From Sphingomonas ginsenosidivorax (lineage in GTDB: Bacteria; Pseudomonadota; Alphaproteobacteria; Sphingomonadales; Sphingomonadaceae): a DNA stretch of 64,000 nt. Where the stretch lies: positions 1,925,001 through 1,989,000 of the forward strand of contig NZ_VOQR01000001.1 of assembly GCF_007995065.1 (NCBI RefSeq). Reading direction: 5' to 3'. Below are positions 36,379 through 46,400 of this stretch, in pieces (position 1 is the first letter of the stretch; every line of letters starts with the position of its first letter). The translations under genes and the position numbers were made by a program. Below the pieces are notes generated by a model, which worked only from the letters and a program-made list of their open reading frames with translations, ran no database searches and had not been told where the DNA came from.

Positions 36379-36474
36379 CCCAGAGTGCTCATGGCGTGGT
36401 CGTCGCCCGCGGGCGACGGCCACTTGGCCCACCTCCCCACAACCCGCATCCCCAACGAAAGCCGACGCCGTATC

Positions 36475-37071
36475 ATGGGCAGACGATCCGACCATAGCCG
36501 CGACGAACTGCGCGCGTTGATTCTCGACGCGGGTACCGCGCTCATGGCCGAAAAGGGGTTCGCCGCCTTCTCCGCGCGCGAGGTCGCCAAGCGCATCGGC
36601 TATACGATCGGGACGATCCACAACGTCTTCGGCAATGTCGATGGCCTGCTGACCGCGATCAACACCGCGACGTTCGCCGACTGGGCGGACACGCTGACCG
36701 CGAGCCTCGACACCGCCGGCGAGGACCGGATCGCGGCCCTGGTTACCGGCTATTTCGCGTTCGCGCGCGACAACCCGCACCGCTGGGCGGCAATCTACGA
36801 CCACCGGCCGGCATGCGAGACGTTGACGGCCGAACAGGAGGCGACGCGGGGGCGGCTGATGCTGATCGTCGCGGCGGAGGTGGCCGGCGCACTCGGCCGG
36901 CCCGTGGATGCGACGCTCGGGACCTTCGCGCGCTCGCTCGTCGCGACCGTCCACGGTCATTGCAGTTTCGCGATCACCGGGTCCTGGGCGGCGATGGGCC
37001 AGCACGACCCCGAGAGCGTCGCGCTGAGGCGCGTGCGCGAGAGCCTTGCTGCCGAGCGGGGCCGACACTGA
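36475..37071 (+). CDS. TetR/AcrR-family transcriptional regulator
   Basis: A 198-residue regulator with an N-terminal HTH (ILDAGTALMAEKGFAAFSA, EVAKRIGYTIGTIHNVFGN, residues about 15-52) and a C-terminal ligand domain of the WHG type. The ATG at 36475 (MGRRSDHS) is chosen because upstream in-frame residues carry no domain. It is 17 bp upstream of a membrane-protein gene on the same strand, its most likely target along with itself. The inducer is unknown. Confidence 0.88.
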   Translation: MGRRSDHSRDELRALILDAGTALMAEKGFAAFSAREVAKRIGYTIGTIHNVFGNVDGLLTAINTATFADWADTLTASLDTAGEDRIAALVTGYFAFARDNPHRWAAIYDHRPACETLTAEQEATRGRLMLIVAAEVAGALGRPVDATLGTFARSLVATVHGHCSFAITGSWAAMGQHDPESVALRRVRESLAAERGRH

Positions 37072-37088
37072 CAGACAGATAGGAGAGC

Positions 37089-38012
37089 ATGATGCCGACC
37101 TCGTCCGAGTTCCGCCGCCTGCATCGCCGTGCCGGCATCGACCGGTTCGCCGGGCTGCCCCCGCAGTTCGAACGCGTCGACCGCGACTGGCTGTTCCGTC
37201 GCTACGGCCATGGTCCCGCGATCCGCGTGTCCGACGACGAATATGCCGCGTTCATGCGCAACGGCGTGCGCGCGATCGTCCTGCACGGCGTCGCGCTGGT
37301 CGCGTTCGGCGCCCTGGCCTGGCTGCTGCTCGAACGCCTGCTGCCGGGGGCGGGCAATGCCTCCCACGCGATCGTCTTCGGCGTTGCCCTGTCGCTGGTC
37401 GCCTTTGCCCTCTACGGCTCGCTCCGCCATCACGCCGACGCCCCGACGCGGGCGCTGGCACATCGGCCGCCCGAACTGCCGGCACGCGATCCCGACGCGT
37501 CGATGCAGCCCGAGTATTCGACGATCGTCGTCCTCGTGCTGTTCCTGCTGTTCATGGCCGCGATCGGCACGCAGCAGCCCGCGGGCTTCTACATCGTCTT
37601 TGCCGTCGTCGCGGTCATGCTGGGCGTCTTTCTCGCGATCCGGCGCCAGCGCTTCGATCGTATCCTGACCGTGGTCCAGCGCGAACGCGTCCGCGACCAG
37701 CGGGTAGCCGCGCGCGAGGCGGAGCGGGCACGTCGCCAGCAGCCCGAGCCGCTGTGGAAAGGCGCGCTGCTGCTCGTCTTCGTCGCGATCGAGCTTGTGC
37801 TGCTGTTCGGCGGCATCCTGCTCGGCGTCGGCATCGCGCAGAAGATCGCAGGCCAGACCTCCGCGGATGCGAGCTTCGGCGTCTTCATACTCGGCTTCAT
37901 CCCGGGCCTGGCATTTGGCGGCCTGCTCTTCTGGCCGCTGGAGCGCCTGTGCAAACGCTGGACCGGCTATTCCGCGGTCCACGCCTTCGACTGGATCCCG
38001 CCGAGCTGGTGA
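37089..38012 (+). CDS. Membrane protein of unknown function
   Basis: A 307-residue protein with five to six hydrophobic segments in pairs (about residues 60-105, 137-180 and 222-285), separated by an Arg-rich cytoplasmic stretch (RERVRDQRVAAREAERARRQ). AGGAGAG lies just before the ATG. It probably forms an operon with the TetR gene 17 bp upstream. I do not recognise the family. Confidence 0.7.
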   Translation: MMPTSSEFRRLHRRAGIDRFAGLPPQFERVDRDWLFRRYGHGPAIRVSDDEYAAFMRNGVRAIVLHGVALVAFGALAWLLLERLLPGAGNASHAIVFGVALSLVAFALYGSLRHHADAPTRALAHRPPELPARDPDASMQPEYSTIVVLVLFLLFMAAIGTQQPAGFYIVFAVVAVMLGVFLAIRRQRFDRILTVVQRERVRDQRVAAREAERARRQQPEPLWKGALLLVFVAIELVLLFGGILLGVGIAQKIAGQTSADASFGVFILGFIPGLAFGGLLFWPLERLCKRWTGYSAVHAFDWIPPSW

Positions 38013-38110
38013 AGGCTCGCCCTCTGGGACGCGTGCCGCGCGCGCCTAGGCGTTGCGTGCTTGGGGTGCGCGGCTAAAGGTGCCGCGAACACCACAGGAA
38101 AGGCGCAGCT

Positions 38111-39049
38111 TTGGACGACCACGCGATGCTGCCCGACAAGACGTTCGCCAGCCGCGTCGACTGGAACCTGCTGCGCACCTTCGTCGAGATCGTCCGCGCG
38201 GGCGGCATCGGCGCGGCGGCGCGCAAGCTCAACAAGCAGCAACCGAGCATCAGCGCCGCGCTCAAGCGGCTCGAGGACCAGGTCGGGGTCCAGCTGCTCA
38301 ACCGCTCCTCGACGGGCGTCGAGATGACCGCCGCGGGCACCGCGCTGCTCGGCCTGTGCGAGGACATGCTCGAGGCGGCGCGGATGGTGCCGCACCAGAT
38401 CGCGCAGGCGACCAAGCGGATCGAGGGCGTCGTCCGCATCCAGCTCATCTCCGCGGTCACGTCGCGCGAGTTCGACGACGCGATTGCGAGCTTCCACCGC
38501 CGCAATCCCAACATCCACATCGAGATCCGCGTCTCGCCATGGCGCGCGGTGCTCGACGCGCTCGAACATGGCGAGGCCGAGATCGGGGTCGGCTATGACA
38601 GCAACGTCCGCGGCGGGCTGGTCTACGAACCGCTCTTCGTCGAGCGCCAGCAGGTCTATTGTTCGCGCAGCCACCCGCTGTTCGGGCACCGCGTCGCGCG
38701 TCTGGGCGAATTGAAGGACGAGGGCTTCGTCCTGACCGGCGACGACGAACTCGACACGATCACCCGACTGCGCCGCCGCTATCATCTCGGGACGAAGGTC
38801 AACGGGCTCGCCGAGGATATCAATGAGGCGAGCCGGCTGATCGCGCTGGGCGTAGGCATCGGCTTCCTGCCGGTACTCTCCGCGGCGGACGCCGTCGCGA
38901 AGGGACGCCTGTGGCCCCTGCTCCATGCGGATGCGGAGCCGTCCTACGACATCTTCCTGCTCGCCCGCGCCGAACCCTCGCGGGACACCGCGACCCAGTT
39001 GTTCCTCGACGAAGTGCTCCGCCGCCACCGTGCACAGAGCAAGGCATAG
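38111..39049 (+). CDS. LysR-family regulator upstream of the guanidine/urea operon
   Basis: A 312-residue LysR regulator with the HTH at residues about 15-75 (FVEIVRAGGIGAAARKLNKQ, QPSISAALKRLEDQ) and an effector domain to the end. The TTG at 38111 is chosen because AGGAAAGG sits 7 bp upstream; the ATG at 38126 (MLPDKTF) is the alternative. It lies 161 bp upstream of the ABC transporter and carboxylase operon on the same strand, and its end holds a perfect inverted repeat. It probably controls that operon, but the effector is unknown. Confidence 0.88.
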   Translation: MDDHAMLPDKTFASRVDWNLLRTFVEIVRAGGIGAAARKLNKQQPSISAALKRLEDQVGVQLLNRSSTGVEMTAAGTALLGLCEDMLEAARMVPHQIAQATKRIEGVVRIQLISAVTSREFDDAIASFHRRNPNIHIEIRVSPWRAVLDALEHGEAEIGVGYDSNVRGGLVYEPLFVERQQVYCSRSHPLFGHRVARLGELKDEGFVLTGDDELDTITRLRRRYHLGTKVNGLAEDINEASRLIALGVGIGFLPVLSAADAVAKGRLWPLLHADAEPSYDIFLLARAEPSRDTATQLFLDEVLRRHRAQSKA

Positions 39050-39067
39050 ATTTTACCTATGCCTTGC
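39039..39067. promoter_or_regulatory. Perfect 11-bp inverted repeat at the end of the LysR gene
   Basis: GCAAGGCATAG (39039-39049) pairs perfectly with CTATGCCTTGC (39057-39067) across a 7-base AT-rich loop. It includes the LysR stop codon. It could be the LysR terminator or an operator for the downstream operon; a nearby ATTTTAC direct repeat supports a binding function. No long T-tract follows. Confidence 0.5.
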
Positions 39068-39210
39068 ATCACCATTTTACGCCTTCATCAATGACGCAGT
39101 GCGGGGCACCGTTCGGGCAAGGGGTTCTGCCCCGGTAATCGGCTTGATCCGGTCCGACACCGCGCTTTCCGGCGCAGTCGATTGGCCGATCGCAACGAAG
39201 GGGACACGGA

Positions 39211-40308
39211 ATGCGGGGTCGACCGTGGCTCACCAGCATCGGCGCGGTAGCCGTCTTGCTGTCGCTCAACGCCTGCGGCAGCAAGCCGGCGGGGTCCGCC
39301 AACGCGGACGCCGGCACCGCCAGGACGGAGTTCAAGATCGGTTGGTCGATCTATACGGGCTGGATGCCTTGGGCCTATGCCCAGCAGACCGGCATCGTGA
39401 AGAAATGGGCCGACAAATACGGAATCGATATCCGCCTGGTCCAGGTCAACGACTATGTGGAGTCGGTGAACCAGTACGCCGCGGGCAAGCTGGACGGCGT
39501 CGTCGCCACGACGATGGACGCGCTGACCATCCCGGCGGCGGGCGGCAAGGACACCACGGTCCTGCTGATCGGCGACTATTCGAACGGCAATGACGGCGTC
39601 GTGCTCAAGAACGGCCGGACGATGGCCGACATCAAGGGTCGCTCGGTCAAGCTCGTCGAGCTGTCGGTGTCGCACTTCCTGCTCGCGCGCGGGCTCGAGC
39701 AGAGCGGGATGACGCTCGCCGACGTGAAGACGGTGAACACCGGCGACGCCGATATCGTCGGCGCATTCGCCTCGCCCGGCGTCAACGCGGTGGCGACCTG
39801 GAACCCCCAGCTCGCGACGATCCGCGCCGAGCCCGGGGCTACGCAGGTGTTCGACAGTTCGAAGATCCCCAACGAGATCCTCGACACGATGAACGTCAGC
39901 ACCGAGACGCTGAAGGCCAATCCGAACCTCGGCAAGGCGCTCGCCGGCATCTGGTACGAGACGATGGCGATCATCGCGCGCGACGACTCCGCGGGCAAGG
40001 CCGCGCGCGCCGCGATGGCCAAGGCGGCGGGCACGACCCCGGCCAGTTTCGACGACCAGCTCAAGACGACGCATCTCTACGCCACCGCGAAGGATGCCGT
40101 CGCCTATGCCGAGAATCCGGACCTGATCACGGTTACCGACCGCGTCCGCCGCTTCAGCTTCGCGCACGGCCTGTTCGGACCCGGCGCCAAGTCGGTCGAC
40201 GCGATCGGCATCAGCTTCGCCGGCGGCAAGGCGCTCGGCGACCAGAAGAACGTGAAGCTGCGGTTCGACCCGAGCTACATGAAGATGGCAGCGGACGGGA
40301 AGCTCTAG
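39211..40308 (+). CDS. ABC transporter substrate-binding lipoprotein of the urea-carboxylase/guanidine type
   Basis: A 365-residue protein with a lipoprotein signal; the lipobox LLSLNAC puts the acylated Cys at residue 22. The mature part is an NMT1/TauA-like binding protein (FKIGWSIYTGWMPWAYAQQ, GKLDGVVATTMDALTIP, SFDDQLKTTHLYAT). This subgroup is found next to urea carboxylase genes and is annotated as a urea transporter, though guanidine is now a likely ligand. GAAGGGGACACGG precedes the ATG. It is the first gene of the operon and is separated from the permease by 133 bp containing a hairpin. Confidence 0.88.
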   Translation: MRGRPWLTSIGAVAVLLSLNACGSKPAGSANADAGTARTEFKIGWSIYTGWMPWAYAQQTGIVKKWADKYGIDIRLVQVNDYVESVNQYAAGKLDGVVATTMDALTIPAAGGKDTTVLLIGDYSNGNDGVVLKNGRTMADIKGRSVKLVELSVSHFLLARGLEQSGMTLADVKTVNTGDADIVGAFASPGVNAVATWNPQLATIRAEPGATQVFDSSKIPNEILDTMNVSTETLKANPNLGKALAGIWYETMAIIARDDSAGKAARAAMAKAAGTTPASFDDQLKTTHLYATAKDAVAYAENPDLITVTDRVRRFSFAHGLFGPGAKSVDAIGISFAGGKALGDQKNVKLRFDPSYMKMAADGKL

Positions 40309-40336
40309 CCTCGCGCGGACGAGGACGAGGGAACGA

Positions 40337-40358
40337 CGTCGGACCACCGGTTCCGACG
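40337..40358 (+). promoter_or_regulatory. Intercistronic hairpin between binding protein and permease genes
   Basis: CGTCGGA (40337-40343) pairs with TCCGACG (40352-40358) around an 8-base loop, within the 133-bp gap after the binding-protein gene. Such hairpins often protect the upstream transcript or reduce read-through, giving more binding protein than permease. That effect is inferred. Confidence 0.35.
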
Positions 40359-40441
40359 AATGGCGCGGCGTGCCTGCGGGCCGCCCAACTTGGGACGAAG
40401 ATGAACCTGCTGCCGATCCATACTGATACAGGACCAGCGCG

Positions 40442-41260
40442 GTGACGCGGCTGGTCGATATCCGGCTCCAGCGCGGCACGAGGCTGTTGCTGGGTGCGCT
40501 GCCGATCGTCGTGCTGCTGCTCGTCTACCTGCTCGCGTCCGAAGCGCGCCATCTCGAGAACCCGGCCGACAAGGTGCTGCCGACCTTCTCGGCGATGGCC
40601 GACGCGATCCGCGCGTTCACGACGGATCGCGATCCGAACACCGACCAGATCATCCTTGTCGCCGATACGCTCGCGAGCCTCTATCGCCTCGGCATCGGGC
40701 TTGCGATCGCGACCGTGACCGCGCTGGTGCTCGGGCTCCTGCTCGGTGTCATGCCGCTCGCCCGTGCGATCCTCGGGCCGACCATCGCGGTGATCGCCGT
40801 CATCCCGCCCGTCGCGGTACTGCCGATCCTGTTCATCGTGCTGGGCCTCGACGAGGCGTCCAAGATCGCGCTGATCGCGATCGGCATCGCGCCGTTCATG
40901 ACGCGCGACCTGACCAACTTCGTCGCCGGCCTCCCCGCCGAGCAGTTCACCAAGGCGCAAACGCTGGGCGCGAACAGCTGGCAGATGACGATCCGCGTCG
41001 CGCTGCCCCAGCTGTTGCCCCGGCTGATCGAGGCGCTGCGGCTCTCGATGGGCCCCGCCTGGGTGTTCCTGATCACCGCGGAGGCGGTCGCGTCCGATGT
41101 CGGGCTCGGCTACCGCATCTTCCTGGTCCGCCGCTATTTCGCGATGGACATCATCCTCCCCTACGTCGCGTGGATCTCGCTGCTCGCGATCACGGCGGAT
41201 GCGCTGCTGCTGTGGATCAGCCGGCGCGGCTTCCCCTGGGCGCACGGGGCCGGCCGATGA
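40442..41260 (+). CDS. ABC transporter permease (guanidine/urea-type)
   Basis: A 272-residue inner-membrane permease with about six segments, including LLLGALPIVVLLLVYLLAS and the binding-protein-dependent transport motif near residues 165-190 (FTKAQTLGANSWQMTIRVALP). It starts at a GTG at 40442; no better ATG lies near. The stop overlaps the ATPase start (ATGA). It forms the channel for the substrate delivered by the lipoprotein encoded upstream. Confidence 0.9.
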   Translation: MTRLVDIRLQRGTRLLLGALPIVVLLLVYLLASEARHLENPADKVLPTFSAMADAIRAFTTDRDPNTDQIILVADTLASLYRLGIGLAIATVTALVLGLLLGVMPLARAILGPTIAVIAVIPPVAVLPILFIVLGLDEASKIALIAIGIAPFMTRDLTNFVAGLPAEQFTKAQTLGANSWQMTIRVALPQLLPRLIEALRLSMGPAWVFLITAEAVASDVGLGYRIFLVRRYFAMDIILPYVAWISLLAITADALLLWISRRGFPWAHGAGR

Positions 41261-42051
41261 CCCCGCTTCTCGAACTCCGCAACGTGTGGGTCGAATATGG
41301 CGAGAAGATCGTGCTCGAGCGCGTCTCGCTGTCGATCGCCGAGCGCAGCTTCGTCGCGGTGGTCGGTCCGTCGGGCGCGGGCAAGAGCACCTTCCTCCGC
41401 CTGATCCTCGGCCAGGAGGCGCCGACGCGCGGCCAGTTGCTGCTCGACGGCGTACCGATGCGCGCCGCCTGCGGCCCCGATCGCGGCGTCGTGTTCCAGC
41501 GTTACTCGGTGTTCCCGCACCTCACCGCACTCCGCAACGTGATGTTCGGGATCGAATGTGCGCAGGCGCCGTTCGCCGCCCGGCTGTTCGGTGCGCAGCG
41601 GCGCGCGGCGCGCGACACCGCGATCGAGATGCTGACCGCGGTCGGGCTCGAACACAGCCTCGACGTCTACCCCGCGCAGATGTCGGGTGGGATGCAGCAA
41701 CGGCTCGCGATCGCGCAGGCGCTGGTCAAACATCCGCGCATCCTGTTGCTCGACGAGCCGTTCGGCGCGCTCGACCCCGGTATCCGCCTCGACATGCACG
41801 CGCTCATCACCCGGCTATGGGCCGAACACGGGCTGACCATCGTCATGGTGACGCACGACATCGGCGAGGCGTTCAAGCTCGGCACGCGCGTGCTCGCCTT
41901 CGACAAGCGCCGCACCGATCCGCACGCGCCGCACCGGTTCGGCGCGGCGGTCACCTACGACCTGCCGCTCGACCGCAAGACCGCGACACCCTCCGCCGAA
42001 GCCCCCTCTGCCGAGGCGCTCGCCGACCTTCTACAGAAAGATCTCGCATGA
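41257..42051 (+). CDS. ABC transporter ATP-binding protein (guanidine/urea-type)
   Basis: A 264-residue ATPase with Walker A GPSGAGKST (about residues 37-45), the signature QMSGGMQQRLAIAQA, Walker B ILLLDEPFGALD and the switch His in VTHDIGEA. Sequence type matches the nitrate/taurine/urea-carboxylase-associated transporters. It overlaps both neighbours by 4 bp, which shows strict operon organisation. The C-terminus has a small PSAEAPSAEA duplication before the stop. Confidence 0.92.
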   Translation: MTPLLELRNVWVEYGEKIVLERVSLSIAERSFVAVVGPSGAGKSTFLRLILGQEAPTRGQLLLDGVPMRAACGPDRGVVFQRYSVFPHLTALRNVMFGIECAQAPFAARLFGAQRRAARDTAIEMLTAVGLEHSLDVYPAQMSGGMQQRLAIAQALVKHPRILLLDEPFGALDPGIRLDMHALITRLWAEHGLTIVMVTHDIGEAFKLGTRVLAFDKRRTDPHAPHRFGAAVTYDLPLDRKTATPSAEAPSAEALADLLQKDLA

Positions 42052-42857
42052 CCACCAGCACCGCCGATCCGTTCGGCGCCCGCGACCACGCCCGCGCGAT
42101 GACGGGCACCCGGGTCGAGGCGATGCCCACCCTCCCCGCCGCCGCATCCGACGCGCCCGGCGACATCGTCTGGGAAGAGACGATCGCGCCCGCCGGCTAT
42201 GCCTCGCGCCGCATCGCGCGCGGCACGCGGCTGCGGCTCGTCGATCTCGCGGGCGACGCCTGCGCGTCGATGCTGGTCTTCAACGCCGAGACGCCGACCG
42301 AGCGGCTGAACGTCGCCGACACGCTCAAGGTGCAGTGGAACGGCTATCTCGGCGCCGGCCGGCTGCTGCTGTCCGACATGGGCCGCGTGATGATGACGAT
42401 CCTCGAGGACGATGCCGGCACGCACGACGCGTTCTGCGGCGCGTCCAACGAAGCATCGAACACGCGGCTCTATGGCAGCGGCAAGAATTACGGCCCCCAG
42501 CCCAACGCGCGCGATCGCTTCATGCTCGGTGTCGCCAAGCACGGGCTCGGCCGCAAGGACGTCCACCCGTGCGTCAACTGGTTCAAGGGCGTCCGCATCG
42601 CCGAGGACGGATCGACCGATCCCCAGATCGGCCCCTTCGCGCCCGGCCGCACGCTGCTGCTGCGTGCCGAGATGGAGCTGATCGTCGTGATCGCCAACTG
42701 CCCGCACGTGCTCGACGCGCGGCCCGCCTTCACCGTCACGCCGTTGCGCGCGACTGCGTGGCGCGGCGCACCGGCATCGGAAGACGACGCGATCCGCACC
42801 GCGACGCCGGAGGGCCTGCGCGCCTTCCTCAACACCGAAGATCTGTATGCGCGCTGA
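42048..42857 (+). CDS. DUF1989 protein, urea-amidolyase-associated protein 1 (probable carboxyguanidine deiminase subunit)
   Basis: A 269-residue protein of the DUF1989 family (UAAP1). Conserved segments are RGTRLRLVDLAGDACASML, the Cys-containing HDAFCGASNEASNTRLYG and GRKDVHPCVNWFKGV. Such proteins pair with a second DUF1989 protein, and the pair has been reported to deiminate carboxyguanidine to allophanate and ammonia (CgdAB). The start overlaps the ATPase stop. This makes guanidine the better candidate substrate for the whole operon than urea. Confidence 0.88.
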   Translation: MTTSTADPFGARDHARAMTGTRVEAMPTLPAAASDAPGDIVWEETIAPAGYASRRIARGTRLRLVDLAGDACASMLVFNAETPTERLNVADTLKVQWNGYLGAGRLLLSDMGRVMMTILEDDAGTHDAFCGASNEASNTRLYGSGKNYGPQPNARDRFMLGVAKHGLGRKDVHPCVNWFKGVRIAEDGSTDPQIGPFAPGRTLLLRAEMELIVVIANCPHVLDARPAFTVTPLRATAWRGAPASEDDAIRTATPEGLRAFLNTEDLYAR

Positions 42858-42861
42858 AGAG

Positions 42862-43485
42862 ATGACCGATATGACGCTTCCCGGCACCATCCGCCACGAC
42901 GAGACCGTTCCCGCCCGCTCGCCGTGGATGCACCGCATCGCCGCGGGCGAAACCCTGCGCATCATCGACCTCGAGGGCAACCAGGCGGTCGACTTCCTGC
43001 TCTACGCCGCCGCCGACGATTCCGAGCGCTACAGCGCGCAGGACACGATCGCCGCGCAGGCCAACCTGTTCCTGCGGACGGGCGCGGTGCTGCTATCGAA
43101 CGAAGGCCGGCCGATGATGACGATCACCGGCACCAACGTCGCCTATCACGACACGATCGGCGGCGCGTGCTCGTGCGAGTCCAACACGCTCCGCTACGGC
43201 CATCACACCAAGTCGCAGCATAGCTGCGTCGACAATTTCCTCGACGCCAACGTCCGCGCCGGCCGCGGCAAGCGCGACATGGTGTCGAACATCAACTTCT
43301 TCATGAACGTGCCGGTCGAAGCCGACGGGACGCTCGGCATCGTCGACGGCATTTCCGCGCCCGGCCTGACCGTCGATCTGCGCGCCGAGATGGACGTGAT
43401 CGTCGTCGTCTCGAACTGCCCGCAGATCAACAACCCGTGCAACGGCTTTAACCCGACCCCCGTCCGCATGCTGGTGGCATCGTGA
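42862..43485 (+). CDS. DUF1989 protein, urea-amidolyase-associated protein 2 (probable carboxyguanidine deiminase subunit)
   Basis: A 207-residue DUF1989 (UAAP2) protein with LRIIDLEGNQAVDFLLY, the Cys segment GGACSCESNTLRYGHH, QHSCVDNFL and a C-terminal VVSNCPQINNPCNGFNP. It is thought to form a heteromer with the preceding DUF1989 protein. The ATG at 42862 lies 4 bp after the previous stop; ATGs at 42847 and 42871 are alternatives. Its stop shares a base with the carboxylase ATG (TGATG). Confidence 0.88.
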   Translation: MTDMTLPGTIRHDETVPARSPWMHRIAAGETLRIIDLEGNQAVDFLLYAAADDSERYSAQDTIAAQANLFLRTGAVLLSNEGRPMMTITGTNVAYHDTIGGACSCESNTLRYGHHTKSQHSCVDNFLDANVRAGRGKRDMVSNINFFMNVPVEADGTLGIVDGISAPGLTVDLRAEMDVIVVVSNCPQINNPCNGFNPTPVRMLVAS

Positions 43486-46400
43486 TGTTCACGAAAGTCC
43501 TGATCGCCAACCGCGGCGCGATCGCCTGCCGCATCATCCGCACGCTGAAGGCGATGGGCGTCGGTTCGGTCGCGGTATTCAGCGACGCCGACGCGGGCTC
43601 CGCGCATGTCGCGCAGGCCGACGAGGCTGTCCGCATCGGCCCCGCCCCCGCAGCGGAAAGCTATCTGAACGTCGACGCGATCCTCGCTGCCGCCGAGGCG
43701 ACCGGCGCGCAGGCAATCCACCCGGGCTATGGTTTCCTATCCGAGAACACCGCCTTCGCAGAGGCGTGCGCCGCGCGCGGTATCGCCTTCATCGGCCCGA
43801 CCCCCGACAATATCCGCGCGTTCGGCCTGAAGCACACCGCGCGCGATCTCGCTGCCGCTCAGGGCGTGCCGCTCGCCCCCGGCACCGACCTGCTCCGCGA
43901 CGAGGCCGCGGCGGTCGAGGCGGCGGCCGGGATCGGCTATCCCGTGATCCTCAAGGCGACCGCCGGCGGCGGCGGCATCGGCATGAAGGTGTGCGCCGAC
44001 GAGGCCGACATCCGCGAGGGCTTCGCCACCGTCGCGCGGCTCGGTGCAGGCAATTTCGGCGACGGCGGCGTGTTCCTCGAACGCTATGTCGCGCGCGCTC
44101 GCCATATCGAGGTGCAGGTGTTCGGCGACGGCGCTGGCCATGTCGTCGCGCTCGGCGAACGCGATTGCTCGCTCCAGCGGCGCAACCAGAAGGTGGTGGA
44201 AGAAACTCCCGCCCCCCTGCTCCCCGCCGCCACGCGCCAGGCGCTGATCAACGCCGCCGTCCGCCTCACCAGCGCCGCGCACTATCTGTCGGCGGGGACC
44301 GTCGAGTTCCTCTACGATTCCGAACGCGACGATTTCTTCTTCCTCGAAGTGAACACCCGGCTGCAGGTCGAACACGGCATTACGGAGCAGGTGACCGGCG
44401 TCGACCTGGTCGAATGGATGGTCCGCGGCGCGGCGGGCGACTTCGCCTTCCTCGACGGCTTCGAGGCGAAGCCCGAAGGCGCGTCGATCCAGGTCCGCCT
44501 CTATGCCGAGGATCCCGCGCAGGATTATCGCCCGAGCTCGGGCCGCCTTGTCGGCGTGTCCTTCCCGCAAGGCCCGCGCGTCGACAGCTGGATCGCTGCC
44601 GGCACCGAAGTCTCCGCCTGGTACGACCCGATGCTCGCCAAGCTGATCGTCACCGCCCCCACCCGCGAAGCGGCGGTGGCGGCGATCCAGGACGCCCTGG
44701 ACCACACCACGATTGCCGGGATCGAGACCAACCTCGACTGGCTGCGCACCGTGGTTCGCTCGGACGTCTTCACCAGCGGCGCGGTGTCGACGCGCGCGCT
44801 CGCTGATATCGCCTACACGCCGCGGACGATCCGCGTGCTCGCTGGCGGCGCCTCGACCACGGTACAGGATTATCCCGGTCGCCTCGGTCTCTGGGACGTC
44901 GGCGTGCCGCCCTCGGGGCCGATGGACGCGCTCGCATTCCGCCTCGGCAACCGACTGCTCGGTAACGACGAGGACGCCGCGGGGCTCGAGATCACCGCCG
45001 CCGGCCCGACCCTGTTCTTCAACGTCGCCACGCGCCTCTGCCTGACGGGTGCCGATTTCGGCGCGACGCTCGATGGCAAGTCGGTGAACAGCTACGCGCC
45101 CGTCGACATAGCCGCCGGCCAGACGCTCAAGATCGGCCGCGTCACCGGAGGCGGCATGCGCGGCTATATCGCGGTCGCGGGCGGGCTCGACGTGCCTTTG
45201 TTCCTCGGCAGCCGCAGCGCGTTCACATTGGGCGAGTTCGGCGGTCATGCCGGGCGCGCGGTGATGACCGGCGACACGCTGCACCTTTCGCGCATCGACC
45301 CCGCATCGGCGCCGACCGCGGCACTCGCGCCGGCCGACCAGCCCGCGATCAGCCGCGACTGGACGCTCGCCGTGCTCTACGGCCCGCACGGGGCGCCCGA
45401 TTTCTTCACGCCCGACGACATCGCCATGCTGCGTGAGACCGCGTGGAAGGTGCATTACAACTCGAACCGCACCGGCGTCCGCCTGCTCGGTCCCAAGCCG
45501 CAATGGGCGCGACAGGACGGCGGCGAGGCGGGGCTCCACCCGTCGAACATCCACGACAACGCCTATGCGATCGGCGCGGTCGATTTCACCGGCGACATGC
45601 CGATCATCCTCGGCCCCGACGGCCCCTCGCTCGGCGGCTTCGTCTGCCCGTTCGTCGTGGCGCAGGCGGATTTGTGGAAGGTCGGCCAGTTCGCCCCGGG
45701 CGACACCGTCCGCTTCGCACCGATCGACAACGCGACCGCGGTCGCCGCGGAGCAGGCCCAGGACCGCCTCGTCGCGACGCTGGCAGGCGCGCCCGTCGCC
45801 AAAGCCCCCGACCATCTCGGCTCGCCGATCCTGCGCGCGATCGACGCGCAGGGCGTGCGTCCCGCCGTCACCTACCGCCAGCAGGGCGACCGCAACCTGC
45901 TCGTCGAATACGGCCCGATCATGCTCGACCTCGAGCTGCGGTTGCGCGTCCATGCCCTGATGCTCGAGATCGACACGATGGGCCTGCCGGGCATCATCGA
46001 CGTCACGCCGGGCATCCGCTCGCTGCAGATACACTACGACAGCCGCCAGCTGAGCCAGGCCGCACTGCTCGACGCACTTACCGATGCCGAGGAACGGCTC
46101 GGAGGCCTCGACGATTTCGAGATTCCATCTCGCGTCGTCCATCTGCCGCTGTCGTGGAAAGACCCCGCGATCTACCAGACGATCGACAAATACATCGAGT
46201 CGGTGCGCGACGACGCGCCCTGGTGCCCCGATAACATCGAATTCATCCGCCGCGTGAACGGCCTCGACAGCATCGACGACGTCCAGCGGATCGTGTTCGA
46301 TGCCGAGTATCTCGTGATGGGCCTCGGCGACGTCTATCTCGGCGCGCCGGTGGCGACGCCGATCGATCCGCGCCACCGGCTCGTCACCACCAAATACAAT

